Shown here piece after piece: positions 1 through 8,270 of a stretch of 64,000 nt of DNA (within the stretch, counting starts at the first letter, position 1; every line of letters begins with the position of its first letter). The notes beneath the pieces were generated by a model. That model saw only the letters and a program-made list of their open reading frames with translations, was not told the origin of the DNA and made no database searches. A program made the translations under genes and the position numbers. Origin of the DNA: Pseudolysobacter sp964466115 (GTDB lineage: Bacteria; Pseudomonadota; Gammaproteobacteria; Xanthomonadales; Rhodanobacteraceae). The stretch spans positions 124,001 through 188,000 of the forward strand of contig CAYXMH010000002.1 of the NCBI GenBank assembly GCA_964466115.1, written 5' to 3'.

Positions 1-531
1 GCGTATGTGCCGGGCGTGCGCGAGAACGGTGGACAATACACGCACGCCGCGATTTGGGCGATCATGGCATTCGCTGAACTTGACGACGCCAAGCGCGCTT
101 GGGAATTGCTGAATTTGATCAATCCGATCAATCACGCGCAAAGTGATCAGGACGTTGACACTTATAAGATTGAACCGTACGTCATCGCCGCCGATGTGTA
201 TGCCGTTGCTCCGCACGTCGGGCGTGGTGGCTGGAGTTGGTACACGGGCTCTGCCGGATGGATGTACCGGTTGATAGTCGAATCGCTGCTCGGTGTCCGT
301 TTGGAAGGCGAACGCTTATACCTAAAACCGGTGTTACCAAGTGATTGGCGTTCGTTCCAATTGCGCTACCGCTATCGCAAGACGCTCTATCGCATCAGCG
401 TGTTGCAAATGGATAATCCAGACGAAACAAACGCCATCTTAGTCGATGGTTCGATTCGATCTGAACCGTTCATACCGCTAATCGATGATGGGCAGGAGCA
501 CGCGGTCGAAATACGATTTCCACGTAAGTAG
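1..531 (+). CDS. GH94 / cyclic beta-glucan synthase-like phosphorylase, C-terminal part (truncated by window edge)
   Basis: The reading frame is open from base 1, so only the last 176 residues are present. They resemble the C-terminal (alpha/alpha)6-barrel end and beta-sandwich of glycosyltransferase-36/GH94 enzymes such as cellobiose phosphorylase and the C-terminal domain of NdvB cyclic beta-1,2-glucan synthase. Visible family signatures are RENGGQYTHAAIWAIMAF near the start, then YAVAPHVGRGGWSWYTGSAGW, a block with the typical Gly-Trp-Ser-Trp-Tyr-Thr-Gly-Ser order, and LYLKPVLPSDW. The catalytic acid lies upstream and cannot be checked. Whether the full protein is a ~800-residue phosphorylase or a ~2800-residue synthase cannot be told from here. 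Confidence 0.85.
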   Translation, partial: AYVPGVRENGGQYTHAAIWAIMAFAELDDAKRAWELLNLINPINHAQSDQDVDTYKIEPYVIAADVYAVAPHVGRGGWSWYTGSAGWMYRLIVESLLGVRLEGERLYLKPVLPSDWRSFQLRYRYRKTLYRISVLQMDNPDETNAILVDGSIRSEPFIPLIDDGQEHAVEIRFPRK

Positions 532-618
532 GCTGATTTAGCCGCATGGTTCGATTGATCAAGGTCAGCGTAACCGATTTTCCTTTTTCTCGCGAAGGTA
601 AGCCAAGATTCATTCGGC

Positions 619-647
619 AGCGGGTAGAATACCCTCCTCTACCCGCT
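619..647. repeat. Perfect 10-bp inverted repeat upstream of the RIO kinase
   Basis: Arms AGCGGGTAGA (619-628) and TCTACCCGCT (638-647) are perfect complements around a 9-base loop. It lies 88 bases after the GH94 stop and 34 bases before the RIO kinase ATG. There is no T-tract, so a factor-independent terminator is not clear; a 5' leader hairpin or operator is equally possible. Confidence 0.55.
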
Positions 648-681
648 ATCTCTGCGCGCAACCGACGTTTCCCTAAGACCC

Positions 682-1545
682 ATGAAGATCCCTCAAGGCC
701 TGCAACCGCTCATCGACGATGGCATTCTCGATGAAATAATCCGGCCGTTAAAAAGCGGCAAGGAGGCCTCCGTATACGTCGTTCGCTCAGGCTCGGAGAT
801 CCGTTGCGCCAAAGTATATAAAGATATGCGGCAGCGCAGCTTCCAGCAACGCGTGCAATATCAGGAAGGCCGCAAAGTCCGCGGCAGCCGCCAAGCGCGT
901 GCCATTGGCAAGAGCACGCGCTTTGGCCGCAAAGAACAAGAAATGGCGTGGAAAAACACCGAGGTCGATGCTCTTTATCAACTCGCCGCCGCCGGCGTAC
1001 GCGTGCCGGTGCCATATGGGTATTACAACGGTGTTCTGGTCATGGAATTGGTGACCGACGCACAGGGTTATTCCGCGCCCCGTTTAGGTGAAGTGGAATT
1101 GTCGCCAGAACAAGCGCGCGAGTATCACCGTTTTTTGATTCGCCAGATCGTGCGCATGCTATGCAGCGGGTTGATCCACGGAGATCTTTCGGAATACAAC
1201 GTATTAATCGCCGCCGAGGGTCCGGTCATTATCGATCTACCGCAAGCCGTCAATGCCGCCGGCAACAACAGCGCATTAATGATGTTAACGCGCGATGTCG
1301 GCAACATAACCGCCAGCCTTGCACGCTTCGCCCCCGAATTATCGGCCACCGATTTTGCCAATGAAATGTGGGCATTATTTCAACAGGGTAAGTTACTACC
1401 CGAGACTGAACTCAGCGGCAATTTCATTCATGATAAGACGCCAGCCGATGTTGCAAGCGTAATGCTAGCGATAGACGACGCGCGTGAGGAAGCGTTGCGG
1501 CGACAACGTGGACGAGATGAGGCCGCCGAGATGCATAAAAAATAG
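682..1545 (+). CDS. RIO-family serine kinase
   Basis: A 287-residue RIO kinase, an atypical eukaryote-like Ser/Thr kinase. In sequence order: nucleotide-binding Gly/Lys region (SGKEASVYVV, then CAKVYK with the likely ATP-binding Lys), a basic flexible loop around residues 50-85, hinge LVMELV, catalytic loop HGDLSEYNVL with catalytic Asp168, and metal-binding IIDLPQAV with Asp185. The DLPQ in place of the usual DFG is diagnostic of RIO kinases. Length is normal for bacterial RIO1-type proteins. Bacterial RIO kinase substrates are poorly known, so its cellular role is not assigned. It stands alone; a hairpin precedes it and another follows its stop. The shine-dalgarno before ATG 682 is weak. 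Confidence 0.92.
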   Translation: MKIPQGLQPLIDDGILDEIIRPLKSGKEASVYVVRSGSEIRCAKVYKDMRQRSFQQRVQYQEGRKVRGSRQARAIGKSTRFGRKEQEMAWKNTEVDALYQLAAAGVRVPVPYGYYNGVLVMELVTDAQGYSAPRLGEVELSPEQAREYHRFLIRQIVRMLCSGLIHGDLSEYNVLIAAEGPVIIDLPQAVNAAGNNSALMMLTRDVGNITASLARFAPELSATDFANEMWALFQQGKLLPETELSGNFIHDKTPADVASVMLAIDDAREEALRRQRGRDEAAEMHKK

Positions 1546-1558
1546 TTTTCACAGCCTG

Positions 1559-1591
1559 TGCCAGATTTGAGTCAATGTATTAAATCTGGCA
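1559..1591. repeat. Perfect 10-bp inverted repeat after the RIO kinase
   Basis: TGCCAGATTT (1559-1568) and AAATCTGGCA (1582-1591) are perfect complements around a 13-base loop, starting 14 bases after the RIO kinase stop. The position suggests a transcription terminator, but no U-tract follows. The rest of 1546-1792 shows nothing that I can identify as a gene. Confidence 0.5.
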
Positions 1592-1792
1592 AAGAACATA
1601 GGCTTACCATCAAACGGTATCGCCGTCTGGTCTGTCATGCCGAACAACCGCGGGCCCGGTTAGAAGTTAATCTTGAACAATTGTTACCCGCTATTCCATC
1701 TGTTTCAATAATGTCTAGGATACCCTCTAAGGCTGGATGTGAATGCTACCGGCCACCATACCCAACCTGAACGATTGACAAGGCGAATACCG

Positions 1793-3802
1793 ATGAAGCG
1801 ATTCGCACGCCCTGCTCTTCGAGTATTTCTATCCCTTATATCTGCCGTGTTGGCTTTCAATGCAGCACAAGCGCAAACGAAAGACAAAGATCCGGACAAC
1901 GTCGGCTCATCCAATACGGTGGTTTCCAACCCCAAGACCGACTCTCAAACTTATCTGATCGTTTTTCCGGAACCGGGAGCCATGCATTACACGGGTGATA
2001 TTCCCGAGTTTAAGGCAACCATCCCGGATGGCTCGCGAAAATACGATGTTAGTGCGCCAAGCATCCTCGCCTATCGCCAATATCTTCACAAATTGCAGGC
2101 CACGCACGTTGGCGCCATCGAAAAATTATTGGGCCATCCACTGAGCATCCGACACAACTACGATTTGATCAAATCCGGTATCGCCGCCGATAAGCTCAGC
2201 GCACAAGAAGCAAAAGCGATTTCCGAGTTTTTGGGCTACCCCACATTTGCTAACTACGACGAACAGCCGAGCACCTTCCGTGGTCCGATCTACATCGGCG
2301 CCGACAGCGTATGGAGCGGCATGAGCACACCGGATCATCGGGCGCATACCGGTGTCGCAACCACCATCGGTATTCTCGACTCCGGTTATAGCGCCTGGCA
2401 CCCTTCATTCGCTCCAATGCCCGCCGTTTGCAACGGGGAACGCTATGGGCCATTTTTAAAAGTCGACAGCGCAGTGGATTGCTCAAGCGGCGCGCCGTGT
2501 TTGGATGCCGCTTCCGGCGGCGATCCGGCCGATCACAGCGGCCATGGCAGCCATGTCGGCAGCATCGCGGCGGGCAATACGCTATCAACCTCCACCGCCC
2601 TATCGCCTATACCGCGATTGCCGATGGGATTCAGCCAAATGTCCGGCGTGGCGCCGTGTGCCGCTCTGCGGTTTTATAAAATATGCAATCTCAGAAGTTG
2701 TCCCAGTGTGGATGTATTGGCGGGTCAAGAAGCGGCCATTGCCGATGCCGTGGATGTGGTCAATTACTCCATTACCGGTGGCCGCGATCCTTGGTCGCAG
2801 ATGACGCCATCCGTGCACGCGCCGAACAGCAATCTCGGATTTCTCGATGTGGTTGCCGCCAATATTGTCGTCGTCGCCGCGGCCGGCAATACCACGATGG
2901 ATGATCTGCACATCGAAAGCAACCCGGTTGGCGCCGTTATGCACCGCGGCCCCTGGATGTTGACGGTCGCCGCCTCCAGCCACGATCTAAATTCGTTGGT
3001 TTTGACTACCCCGCCGCGCATGCAAGGCGATGTGTTGGCTTCGTTCAGCCTGCGTGGACCGAACGAGAGCGGGATTAGTTTGGACGAGTACACATACGCC
3101 GGGTTTGATGTCACCAAACCCGACATCGCCGCGCCGGGTATCCATATCTATGCCGCCACCAACGTCACGTATCAGTATAACGATGGCACCTCGATGGCTT
3201 CCCCGCACGTGGCCGGAGCGGCCGCGCTGGTGCGCGAAGCGCATCCGGATTGGTCGGCGCTCGAGGTGATGTCGGCCCTGCGGTTAACCGCCGCAACGCG
3301 CGGCACCAAGGAAAACGGCAGCACGCCGTGGGACGCGGATGACGTTGGCAATGGCCGCGTGGATTTAACCCAAGCCACGCGCGCCGCCTTGGTGATGGAC
3401 GAATCGATCATTCACTTTGTGCAAGCCGATCCCGCCATCGGCGGCGATCCCAAAACTCTGAATTTACCTGCGGTACGCAACACCCATTGCACACCGCGTT
3501 GCAGCTGGACGCGGCAACTGCGCAATGGCGTATCCACGCCGGTTACCTGGACCGTTACCTCATTCGACACGCCAAACGCCGCAATCTCGGTGTCACCGAT
3601 GACATTTACGCTGCTGCCGCGCGGTACCCGACGCGACTCTTTCCCACACGAAGTTATCGATGCGCAGTCAATCACGATAACGGCCATACCCAACTCCACC
3701 ATACCGGGTGCCGTCGAGTTTGGCAGCATCGTGCTGCATGCAACCAGCGGGGACGGTTCGATTCCCGATGAGCATATTACGGTGGCGGTGCAGGTGCGTT
3801 GA
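1793..3802 (+). CDS. Secreted subtilisin-like serine protease (peptidase family S8)
   Basis: A 669-residue exported protease. ATG 1793 is preferred over an upstream in-frame start at 1739 because it puts a clean signal peptide at the N terminus (basic MKRFARPALR, hydrophobic stretch, cleavage near FNAAQAQ). An I9-like propeptide probably follows (residues ~45-130). The S8 triad is complete: Asp196 in TIGILDSGYSAW, His251 in HSGHGSHVGS, Ser467 in DGTSMASPHVAG, with the oxyanion Asn in VVAAAGN. The last ~130 residues form a beta-rich C-terminal domain (Fn3-like in character). Paired cysteines fit a secreted protein. It is monocistronic as far as can be seen. Related secreted proteases are common in Xanthomonadales. 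Confidence 0.93.
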   Translation: MKRFARPALRVFLSLISAVLAFNAAQAQTKDKDPDNVGSSNTVVSNPKTDSQTYLIVFPEPGAMHYTGDIPEFKATIPDGSRKYDVSAPSILAYRQYLHKLQATHVGAIEKLLGHPLSIRHNYDLIKSGIAADKLSAQEAKAISEFLGYPTFANYDEQPSTFRGPIYIGADSVWSGMSTPDHRAHTGVATTIGILDSGYSAWHPSFAPMPAVCNGERYGPFLKVDSAVDCSSGAPCLDAASGGDPADHSGHGSHVGSIAAGNTLSTSTALSPIPRLPMGFSQMSGVAPCAALRFYKICNLRSCPSVDVLAGQEAAIADAVDVVNYSITGGRDPWSQMTPSVHAPNSNLGFLDVVAANIVVVAAAGNTTMDDLHIESNPVGAVMHRGPWMLTVAASSHDLNSLVLTTPPRMQGDVLASFSLRGPNESGISLDEYTYAGFDVTKPDIAAPGIHIYAATNVTYQYNDGTSMASPHVAGAAALVREAHPDWSALEVMSALRLTAATRGTKENGSTPWDADDVGNGRVDLTQATRAALVMDESIIHFVQADPAIGGDPKTLNLPAVRNTHCTPRCSWTRQLRNGVSTPVTWTVTSFDTPNAAISVSPMTFTLLPRGTRRDSFPHEVIDAQSITITAIPNSTIPGAVEFGSIVLHATSGDGSIPDEHITVAVQVR

Positions 3803-3996
3803 TGACCCTAATTGAAGGACGAAATTATTTTCAAACCGCCGGCACTTCTTAACGTTCAGAGGAGTTGGTTATCCGGCCAAGGGCGCCTTCTCACCCCCTA
3901 ACATCAACCTTTCTGAAAAATAGATTTAATATTTAGAATTTTTTCAATGTAACTTATACAGTAATTTTATTTTATTCTTATTCATTTATGCCGAAA

Positions 3997-5136
3997 TCAA
4001 TCGCGATCGTCAGAGTCGTCTGCATCCATAGGGCTGATTTTTTCTGAAATCTCTCGATGCCGTTTCGCATTTTCGGCGTCCCCAATGGCTTCATAATCCG
4101 TGGCTAAGGCATCGTGATCATAAGCGGTCACGGCAGAAGTAGCCCCGTATTTCGTTTGCGCGATCGTTAGCAATTGCTGCCGCAGCGGGATCGCGGCATC
4201 GAAGCGTTTGGCTTGTTCTTGCAGCACAGCCAACTGCTTTAACCCATCGCTAAGGATCGGATGCGTTTCGCCATACGCGCGACGCTGGATCGCCAATGCG
4301 CGCTCGAGCTGCGGTATGGCAGTAGTGGCGCACGACTTACCATGCGCACAAGCGTTCTGCGCCAGCGCCACCAGACACAACGCAACATCGGGATGATCCG
4401 GCCCTTTCGATGCCTCATACGCCACCAGCGCTCGCTGAAACAAGTCGCTGCTATCGGCATCGCGCTTGTCCGCATCGGCCAGCATCGCCAGGTTGTATAG
4501 CGTGGTGGCCACTTGGCTCGATTTTTCACCGTGCAAACGGCGGCGAATATCCAACACCCGCAACCACAATTTCTGAGCCGACGAATTCTCATTCACCATG
4601 TAATCCACGGCGGCCAGATTGTGCAAAACCAGCGCTACGCTGCCCTCATCCGCGTCGGACAACCCATCCAGAAGCGTCTTCGCCTGCTCCAATGCCCGTT
4701 TTGCACGTTTGCTATCGGATACGGCCCAGGTCTGACCGATCTCATTCCACGCCATAGCCGCTTCACTCGATCGCTCGCCGAACACCGATTGCCGCAACGA
4801 CAACAACCGCTGGTAGGTCGCATCTGCATCCTCACGCCGATCCAACTCACGCTGCACATCGCCCAAGGTATCGAGTACCGACTCCAAATGGCGATCGCCT
4901 TTGCCGTATTGCGCTTCAGCTCCGCTCAAGGCTCGCTGCAACAAATCGGCGGCATCGGCAAAATTGCCGTGATCGTAGGCGGCTTTCCCTTGCATTTCGA
5001 GATCGCTCCAGGAAGCGGGCTGCAGATCCGAAGCAGATTTCCCGCCCGGAGATGGGACATCGCATGCCGCTAAAAACCAAGCAACGGCAATCCACAACCA
5101 GACCGATCGCATACGCTTAGCGTAATAGGTCACCAT
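3997..5136 (-). CDS. Tetratricopeptide-repeat lipoprotein
   Basis: A 379-residue protein of tandem TPR units (kinesin-light-chain-like spacing, with repeated A...Y.....A.......AL motifs such as AQYGKGDRHLESVLDTLG and GEKSSQVATTLYNLA). The N terminus is a lipoprotein signal: hydrophobic RSVWLWIAVAWFLAAC, with Cys as the probable lipidated residue. The frame is open further upstream to 5232, but ATG 5136 has an ACAGG-type ribosome site and places the signal near the start; ATG 5112 is a second choice. TPRs mediate protein-protein contacts; no catalytic domain is visible. Divergently transcribed from the exported protein at 5309. Confidence 0.75.
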   Translation of the reverse strand: MVTYYAKRMRSVWLWIAVAWFLAACDVPSPGGKSASDLQPASWSDLEMQGKAAYDHGNFADAADLLQRALSGAEAQYGKGDRHLESVLDTLGDVQRELDRREDADATYQRLLSLRQSVFGERSSEAAMAWNEIGQTWAVSDSKRAKRALEQAKTLLDGLSDADEGSVALVLHNLAAVDYMVNENSSAQKLWLRVLDIRRRLHGEKSSQVATTLYNLAMLADADKRDADSSDLFQRALVAYEASKGPDHPDVALCLVALAQNACAHGKSCATTAIPQLERALAIQRRAYGETHPILSDGLKQLAVLQEQAKRFDAAIPLRQQLLTIAQTKYGATSAVTAYDHDALATDYEAIGDAENAKRHREISEKISPMDADDSDDRD

Positions 5137-5308
5137 AAACTGCCTGTTTTCAACGGAAGAAATGATCACGGGATTAAGGCTCACTGAGTCAAGCGGTTTA
5201 AACAACGGGTTGGGATTCGCACGCTGATCCAACTACTATATTCTTACCTGCTCTGATTCCTCTACAAGACCCCATAATATCAAGCCTTAGGCACGGTCTT
5301 ATACTCAA

Positions 5309-5914
5309 ATGGAAAACGCTATGGCCATCAACCCACCTTTATCGGCATCACCCACGATGGCGCTTGCCTTCCTCTTGTTAGGCTCGGTTTCTTATTCCAC
5401 GCAAGCAGCGTGTACGCGCGAAGGCGCTTTAAATCGCATGACGGCGCTAAACCAGTTCGGAATGAAACTGCAAGCCGCGTTGCCGGACCCATTGAAGGAC
5501 CCTACCGGTTACGAGGCCAATTATCGACAGGTTATCGATTTCAATTCGCGCTTAGGCGCGGTAGGTGAGACCTTGGCGGCAAAGAAGTACGACGAGGCCT
5601 GCGCCTCGTATGACGCCCTCGCCAAGGATTACCACGTTGATCTCGCGGCGCAAAAGGTGCGATCCATTACTGCAGTTGAAGCGGAGGCTAAACATTCGCC
5701 AGCAGGCGGGTGTGATCTTGCGGAATCGGCTCGGCGATCCGCGTGGCTTACCGAGTCGTTCGAAACCTTCGCCAATGCCAATCATTTGGGGCGTGAGGAC
5801 TGGCAGCGCTTTAGCAAAGAAACGGAACAAATCGGATTGTTGATGCAACAAGACCCCAACCAGGCCTGCGCACGAATTGACACGGTGGCGGCCGACTATG
5901 GTTTTAAGCGCTAG
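5309..5914 (+). CDS. Exported protein of unknown function with two similar halves
   Basis: I do not recognise a family. The 201-residue product has a signal peptide (hydrophobic PTMALAFLLLGSVSYS, cleavage near TQAAC). The mature part looks like an internal duplication: each half begins with a Cys (AACTREGA, GGCDLAES) and ends with a similar helix (EACASYDALAKDY and QACARIDTVAADY), giving two Cys per half that could form disulfides in the periplasm. ATG 5321 (MAINPP) is an alternative start. No operon partner; the TPR lipoprotein is divergent. Confidence 0.6.
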   Translation: MENAMAINPPLSASPTMALAFLLLGSVSYSTQAACTREGALNRMTALNQFGMKLQAALPDPLKDPTGYEANYRQVIDFNSRLGAVGETLAAKKYDEACASYDALAKDYHVDLAAQKVRSITAVEAEAKHSPAGGCDLAESARRSAWLTESFETFANANHLGREDWQRFSKETEQIGLLMQQDPNQACARIDTVAADYGFKR

Positions 5915-6034
5915 GCTCGTTTCCGCACCAACCCGCATTCTTTTATTCGAGTGGCGAGCGCATCGCATCCGGTTGAAGTTAGGAGATCTTCAAACCGGTG
6001 CCATGCACTCACCACGACCCAAAGCAATGCTACT

Positions 6035-6508
6035 TTATTCCGTCTGCTGCTTTACCGAATCCAAATGATTCTTCGCTTGCGTTATCGCCAAATCATGTTG
6101 GGTATTCGCCTGATTTTTGCAGTTGTCTTTTGCTTCGCCCGTCAACGCTTCGCACCGCTGCAATGCGATGGTGCGATCACCATCGGCTTTTTTCACCGCG
6201 ATATCGTAATTGGCCTGCGCTTGTTCGCGCATGGCTTTGCTTGCCGCTTTATCAACCGATTGAGCCGTATCGGCGCGGGTATCGGCCAACTTAGCGGCGG
6301 CATCGCGCTGCGCCTCGCTTAAATTTTGGTTCGCCTCGTCGATTTTTGGCTGAGCCTTCTGACGCGCTTTTGCAACCTCTTGAGCGGCATCGGCTTTCGC
6401 CTTCTCAACATCGGCGGCTTGCTGCGATGGCGACGGCGGTCGATCGCAAGCCACCAAGAAAACAGCGAGCGTCGACAGCGCTAAAACCTTTGTTAATGTG
6501 TGAATCAT
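6035..6508 (-). CDS. Small helical lipoprotein
   Basis: A 157-residue protein with a lipoprotein signal (MIHTLTKVLALSTLAVFLVAC) followed by an Ala/Lys/Gln/Asp-rich, almost purely alpha-helical region with coiled-coil character (repeats of AKA, EVAKARQK, DAAAKLAD). ATG 6508 is chosen because GAGGGAG precedes it by a normal distance and it begins the signal; the frame is open further upstream but without a signal. Two Cys near the C terminus (LQRCEAL, KDNCKN). It resembles stress-associated periplasmic coiled-coil lipoproteins only in general character; no function is assigned. The DUF3309 gene lies just upstream in the same direction and may be cotranscribed. Confidence 0.7.
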   Translation of the reverse strand: MIHTLTKVLALSTLAVFLVACDRPPSPSQQAADVEKAKADAAQEVAKARQKAQPKIDEANQNLSEAQRDAAAKLADTRADTAQSVDKAASKAMREQAQANYDIAVKKADGDRTIALQRCEALTGEAKDNCKNQANTQHDLAITQAKNHLDSVKQQTE

Positions 6509-6546
6509 ATCAATCTCCCTCAAAAATAATGAATTACGACGCTGCG

Positions 6547-6705
6547 CTAAATCCTGCCTAGCACCAATAAAATGATGACGATGAGCAACACAAGCCCAAT
6601 GCCACCGCTCGGGTAATACCCCCACCCTGCACTGTGTGGCCACGTTGGAATGGCGCCGATTAATAGCAAAATCAGCAAAATTATTAAAATGGTACCGATG
6701 CTCAT
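6547..6705 (-). CDS. DUF3309 small membrane protein
   Basis: A 52-residue protein that is easy to miss by length. Translation gives an N-terminal hydrophobic segment rich in Ile/Leu, the central motif GAIPTWPHSAGWGYYPSGG, and a second hydrophobic segment ending LLVLGRI. This two-helix hairpin with a PTWPHS...GWGY...PSGG centre is the DUF3309 family, small membrane proteins of unknown function widespread in Proteobacteria. AAGGAG lies five bases before ATG 6705. The coiled-coil lipoprotein gene follows 38 bases downstream in the same direction. Confidence 0.85.
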   Translation of the reverse strand: MSIGTILIILLILLLIGAIPTWPHSAGWGYYPSGGIGLVLLIVIILLVLGRI

Positions 6706-7187
6706 AAAAACTCCTTTTTAAAGTACGCCATTTATTTCGTTGTTTCGTACCGCTGAGCTCTCGTCGCTGCTCACCCAGAGAATGGCAACAGATGTGCCAA
6801 GCGCATCCGTTGCCCAACTCATTGATTTTGTTGCGACGCCGATGGCAACCCACCGCGCGTCTTGCACGGTTCGAGCGTTACGCTATGCAATCTGCAATGA
6901 ATAATGAGTCGGCTAATGCGGGGAACGCTGCCTAAATCGAACCCATCGGATTCGTAGGACGAGAATTATTGGATGTCTTAACCCATGGCAGGTAGGGGCG
7001 AAATCGCATTTTTAGCAACGCTTAAGCATCGGTTAAACGTTGCAGGGATTTTGTAGAACACCCGCAGGTGATCGATCGGTGGGGCAAGATGCTTAAGAGG
7101 CGGCGGCGTGTACGCAACCACCGCCTATTAGGTTGCTACCCGTGAAAAAAATTCATAAAAGTAAAAATATTCGATATTGGTTCACAA
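6706..7187. other. Gene-free stretch, 482 bases
   Basis: No convincing coding frame, tRNA or strong hairpin was seen. It should carry the promoter of the leftward DUF3309/lipoprotein pair. No operator could be identified by eye. Confidence 0.4.
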
Positions 7188-7382
7188 TCAGGCCGATGCT
7201 GACCCTCGTAATGCCGCGGCAGGCGCCGCATCTGCACTGATCAGATCGGCCCAACGGACAATAATGCCGCCTTTGCGGTGACCTTTCTCAAGAAGTTTGA
7301 CCCCATCAGGATCAATTGTCAGCGTATAGGCGGTCTCACCCACCATTAATTCGCGACGCAGCGGTTTATCAAGTTTGGTCAT
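7188..7382 (-). CDS. Small conserved hypothetical protein
   Basis: A 64-residue protein (MTKLDKPLRRELMVG...). The start at 7382 is decided by GAAGGAG seven bases upstream; a longer frame to 7397 would place that ribosome site inside the gene. The sequence YTLTIDPDGVKLLEKGHRKGG followed by a Trp-Ala-Asp-Leu motif and a disordered Ala-rich tail resembles a small cytoplasmic family I have seen in Proteobacteria without assigned function. No membrane segment or cysteine. Confidence 0.65.
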   Translation of the reverse strand: MTKLDKPLRRELMVGETAYTLTIDPDGVKLLEKGHRKGGIIVRWADLISADAAPAAALRGSASA

Positions 7383-7514
7383 GGGAAACTCCTTCAAATG
7401 AGAAAACCAAGGTTTAATGAAATCATTAAAAATTGCAATCTACAACCGCCGAACAGCCTACCTGCGGTTATCTCTGTGGAATCTTATCGAGACCGGGGCT
7501 TCCCTGAAATGATT

Positions 7515-7601
7515 TGGTGCCGGGGGAGGGAATCGAACCCACACTTCCTTTCAGAAAACGGATTTTGAATCCGTCGCGTCTACCAGTTCCGCCACTCCGG
7601 C
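7515..7601 (-). tRNA. tRNA-Leu(CAA)
   Basis: Class II tRNA on the minus strand, 87 bases including an encoded CCA (7515-7517). Acceptor 5' strand GCCGGAG, D-arm with GGTAGACGC, anticodon stem-loop GGATTCAAAATCC giving anticodon CAA (reads UUG), a long variable arm typical of Leu, and T-loop TTCGATT. Two pairs look non-canonical: A6 opposite C67 in the acceptor and T50 opposite T64 in the T-stem; otherwise the cloverleaf is regular. Confidence 0.93.
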
Positions 7602-7655
7602 ACGGAGGGGGTGAAAGCGCGCAGTATAAGCGATACGTCTGTTAACGCAAGCGGC

Positions 7656-8234
7656 CTAATGGGTTTCGTCCAAGCGCAAGTTGCAACTGTCGCGCTCAAA
7701 CCAATTATTGCCAATTGGGCGAAACACGGAACAGCTGGTCATCGGGCCGCGGTAAATATGCAGCGATACCGCTAATACATCCTTGGATGGATTGCGAATC
7801 GTGTGATATTCGTGCGGTGGAATCAAACTGCCCGCGGAGCCTGGACCTGCTTGCATTGTGCCTTGCGATTCGAAATGGAAACGATCGTCCTTGCGTTCAC
7901 ATAATTCGTATTGTGTGATTTCGAGCTGTCCGCGCCAAACGCCTTCTACACACCACATGCCGGCGTGATCGTGGATGGGCGTACCCTGCCCCGGACCCCA
8001 CGTCATGGCGACGACGTTGTACCCGTATTTTTCGCTGGTATAGAGCTCGCGCCTTGCGTAATGCTCGGGGCATGGCTCAAACACGCACGCGGGCAGACAC
8101 ACCTGTGGATCGCGAATCAGCTGACACAACCCATCACGCAGAGCGTCGGTAATCGCGGTGGTGGAGCCAAGCTGCACAGCCCCATCTAAGGTTCGTATGA
8201 GAGCCTGCCATCCAGGAAATTCAAGGGCCAACAT
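7656..8234 (-). CDS. Cysteine dioxygenase, type I
   Basis: A 192-residue single-domain cupin that oxidises cysteine to cysteine sulfinate using a mononuclear iron. Iron ligands are His88 and His90 in TPIHDHAGMWC, with the third His in PPHEYHTIRN. Arg61 in HYARRE aligns with the substrate-carboxylate Arg of true cysteine dioxygenases, rather than the Gln of 3-mercaptopropionate dioxygenases. Cys95 sits five residues after the second His, as does the crosslinking Cys of the animal enzyme, and a Tyr follows in LHIYRG. It lies 36 bases downstream of the MetX-like gene on the same strand, so cysteine synthesis and breakdown may be coexpressed. Confidence 0.88.
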   Translation of the reverse strand: MLALEFPGWQALIRTLDGAVQLGSTTAITDALRDGLCQLIRDPQVCLPACVFEPCPEHYARRELYTSEKYGYNVVAMTWGPGQGTPIHDHAGMWCVEGVWRGQLEITQYELCERKDDRFHFESQGTMQAGPGSAGSLIPPHEYHTIRNPSKDVLAVSLHIYRGPMTSCSVFRPIGNNWFERDSCNLRLDETH

Positions 8235-8270
8235 GGCGTAGTCCGAATAAAGTGTGTTGATGGGTCAATT

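Noticed and set aside
2250..2588. Antisense frame inside the subtilase gene, and many other overlapping frames in coding regions
   Set aside because: Arg-rich, low-complexity translations typical of shadow frames in GC-rich genes; no family resemblance.
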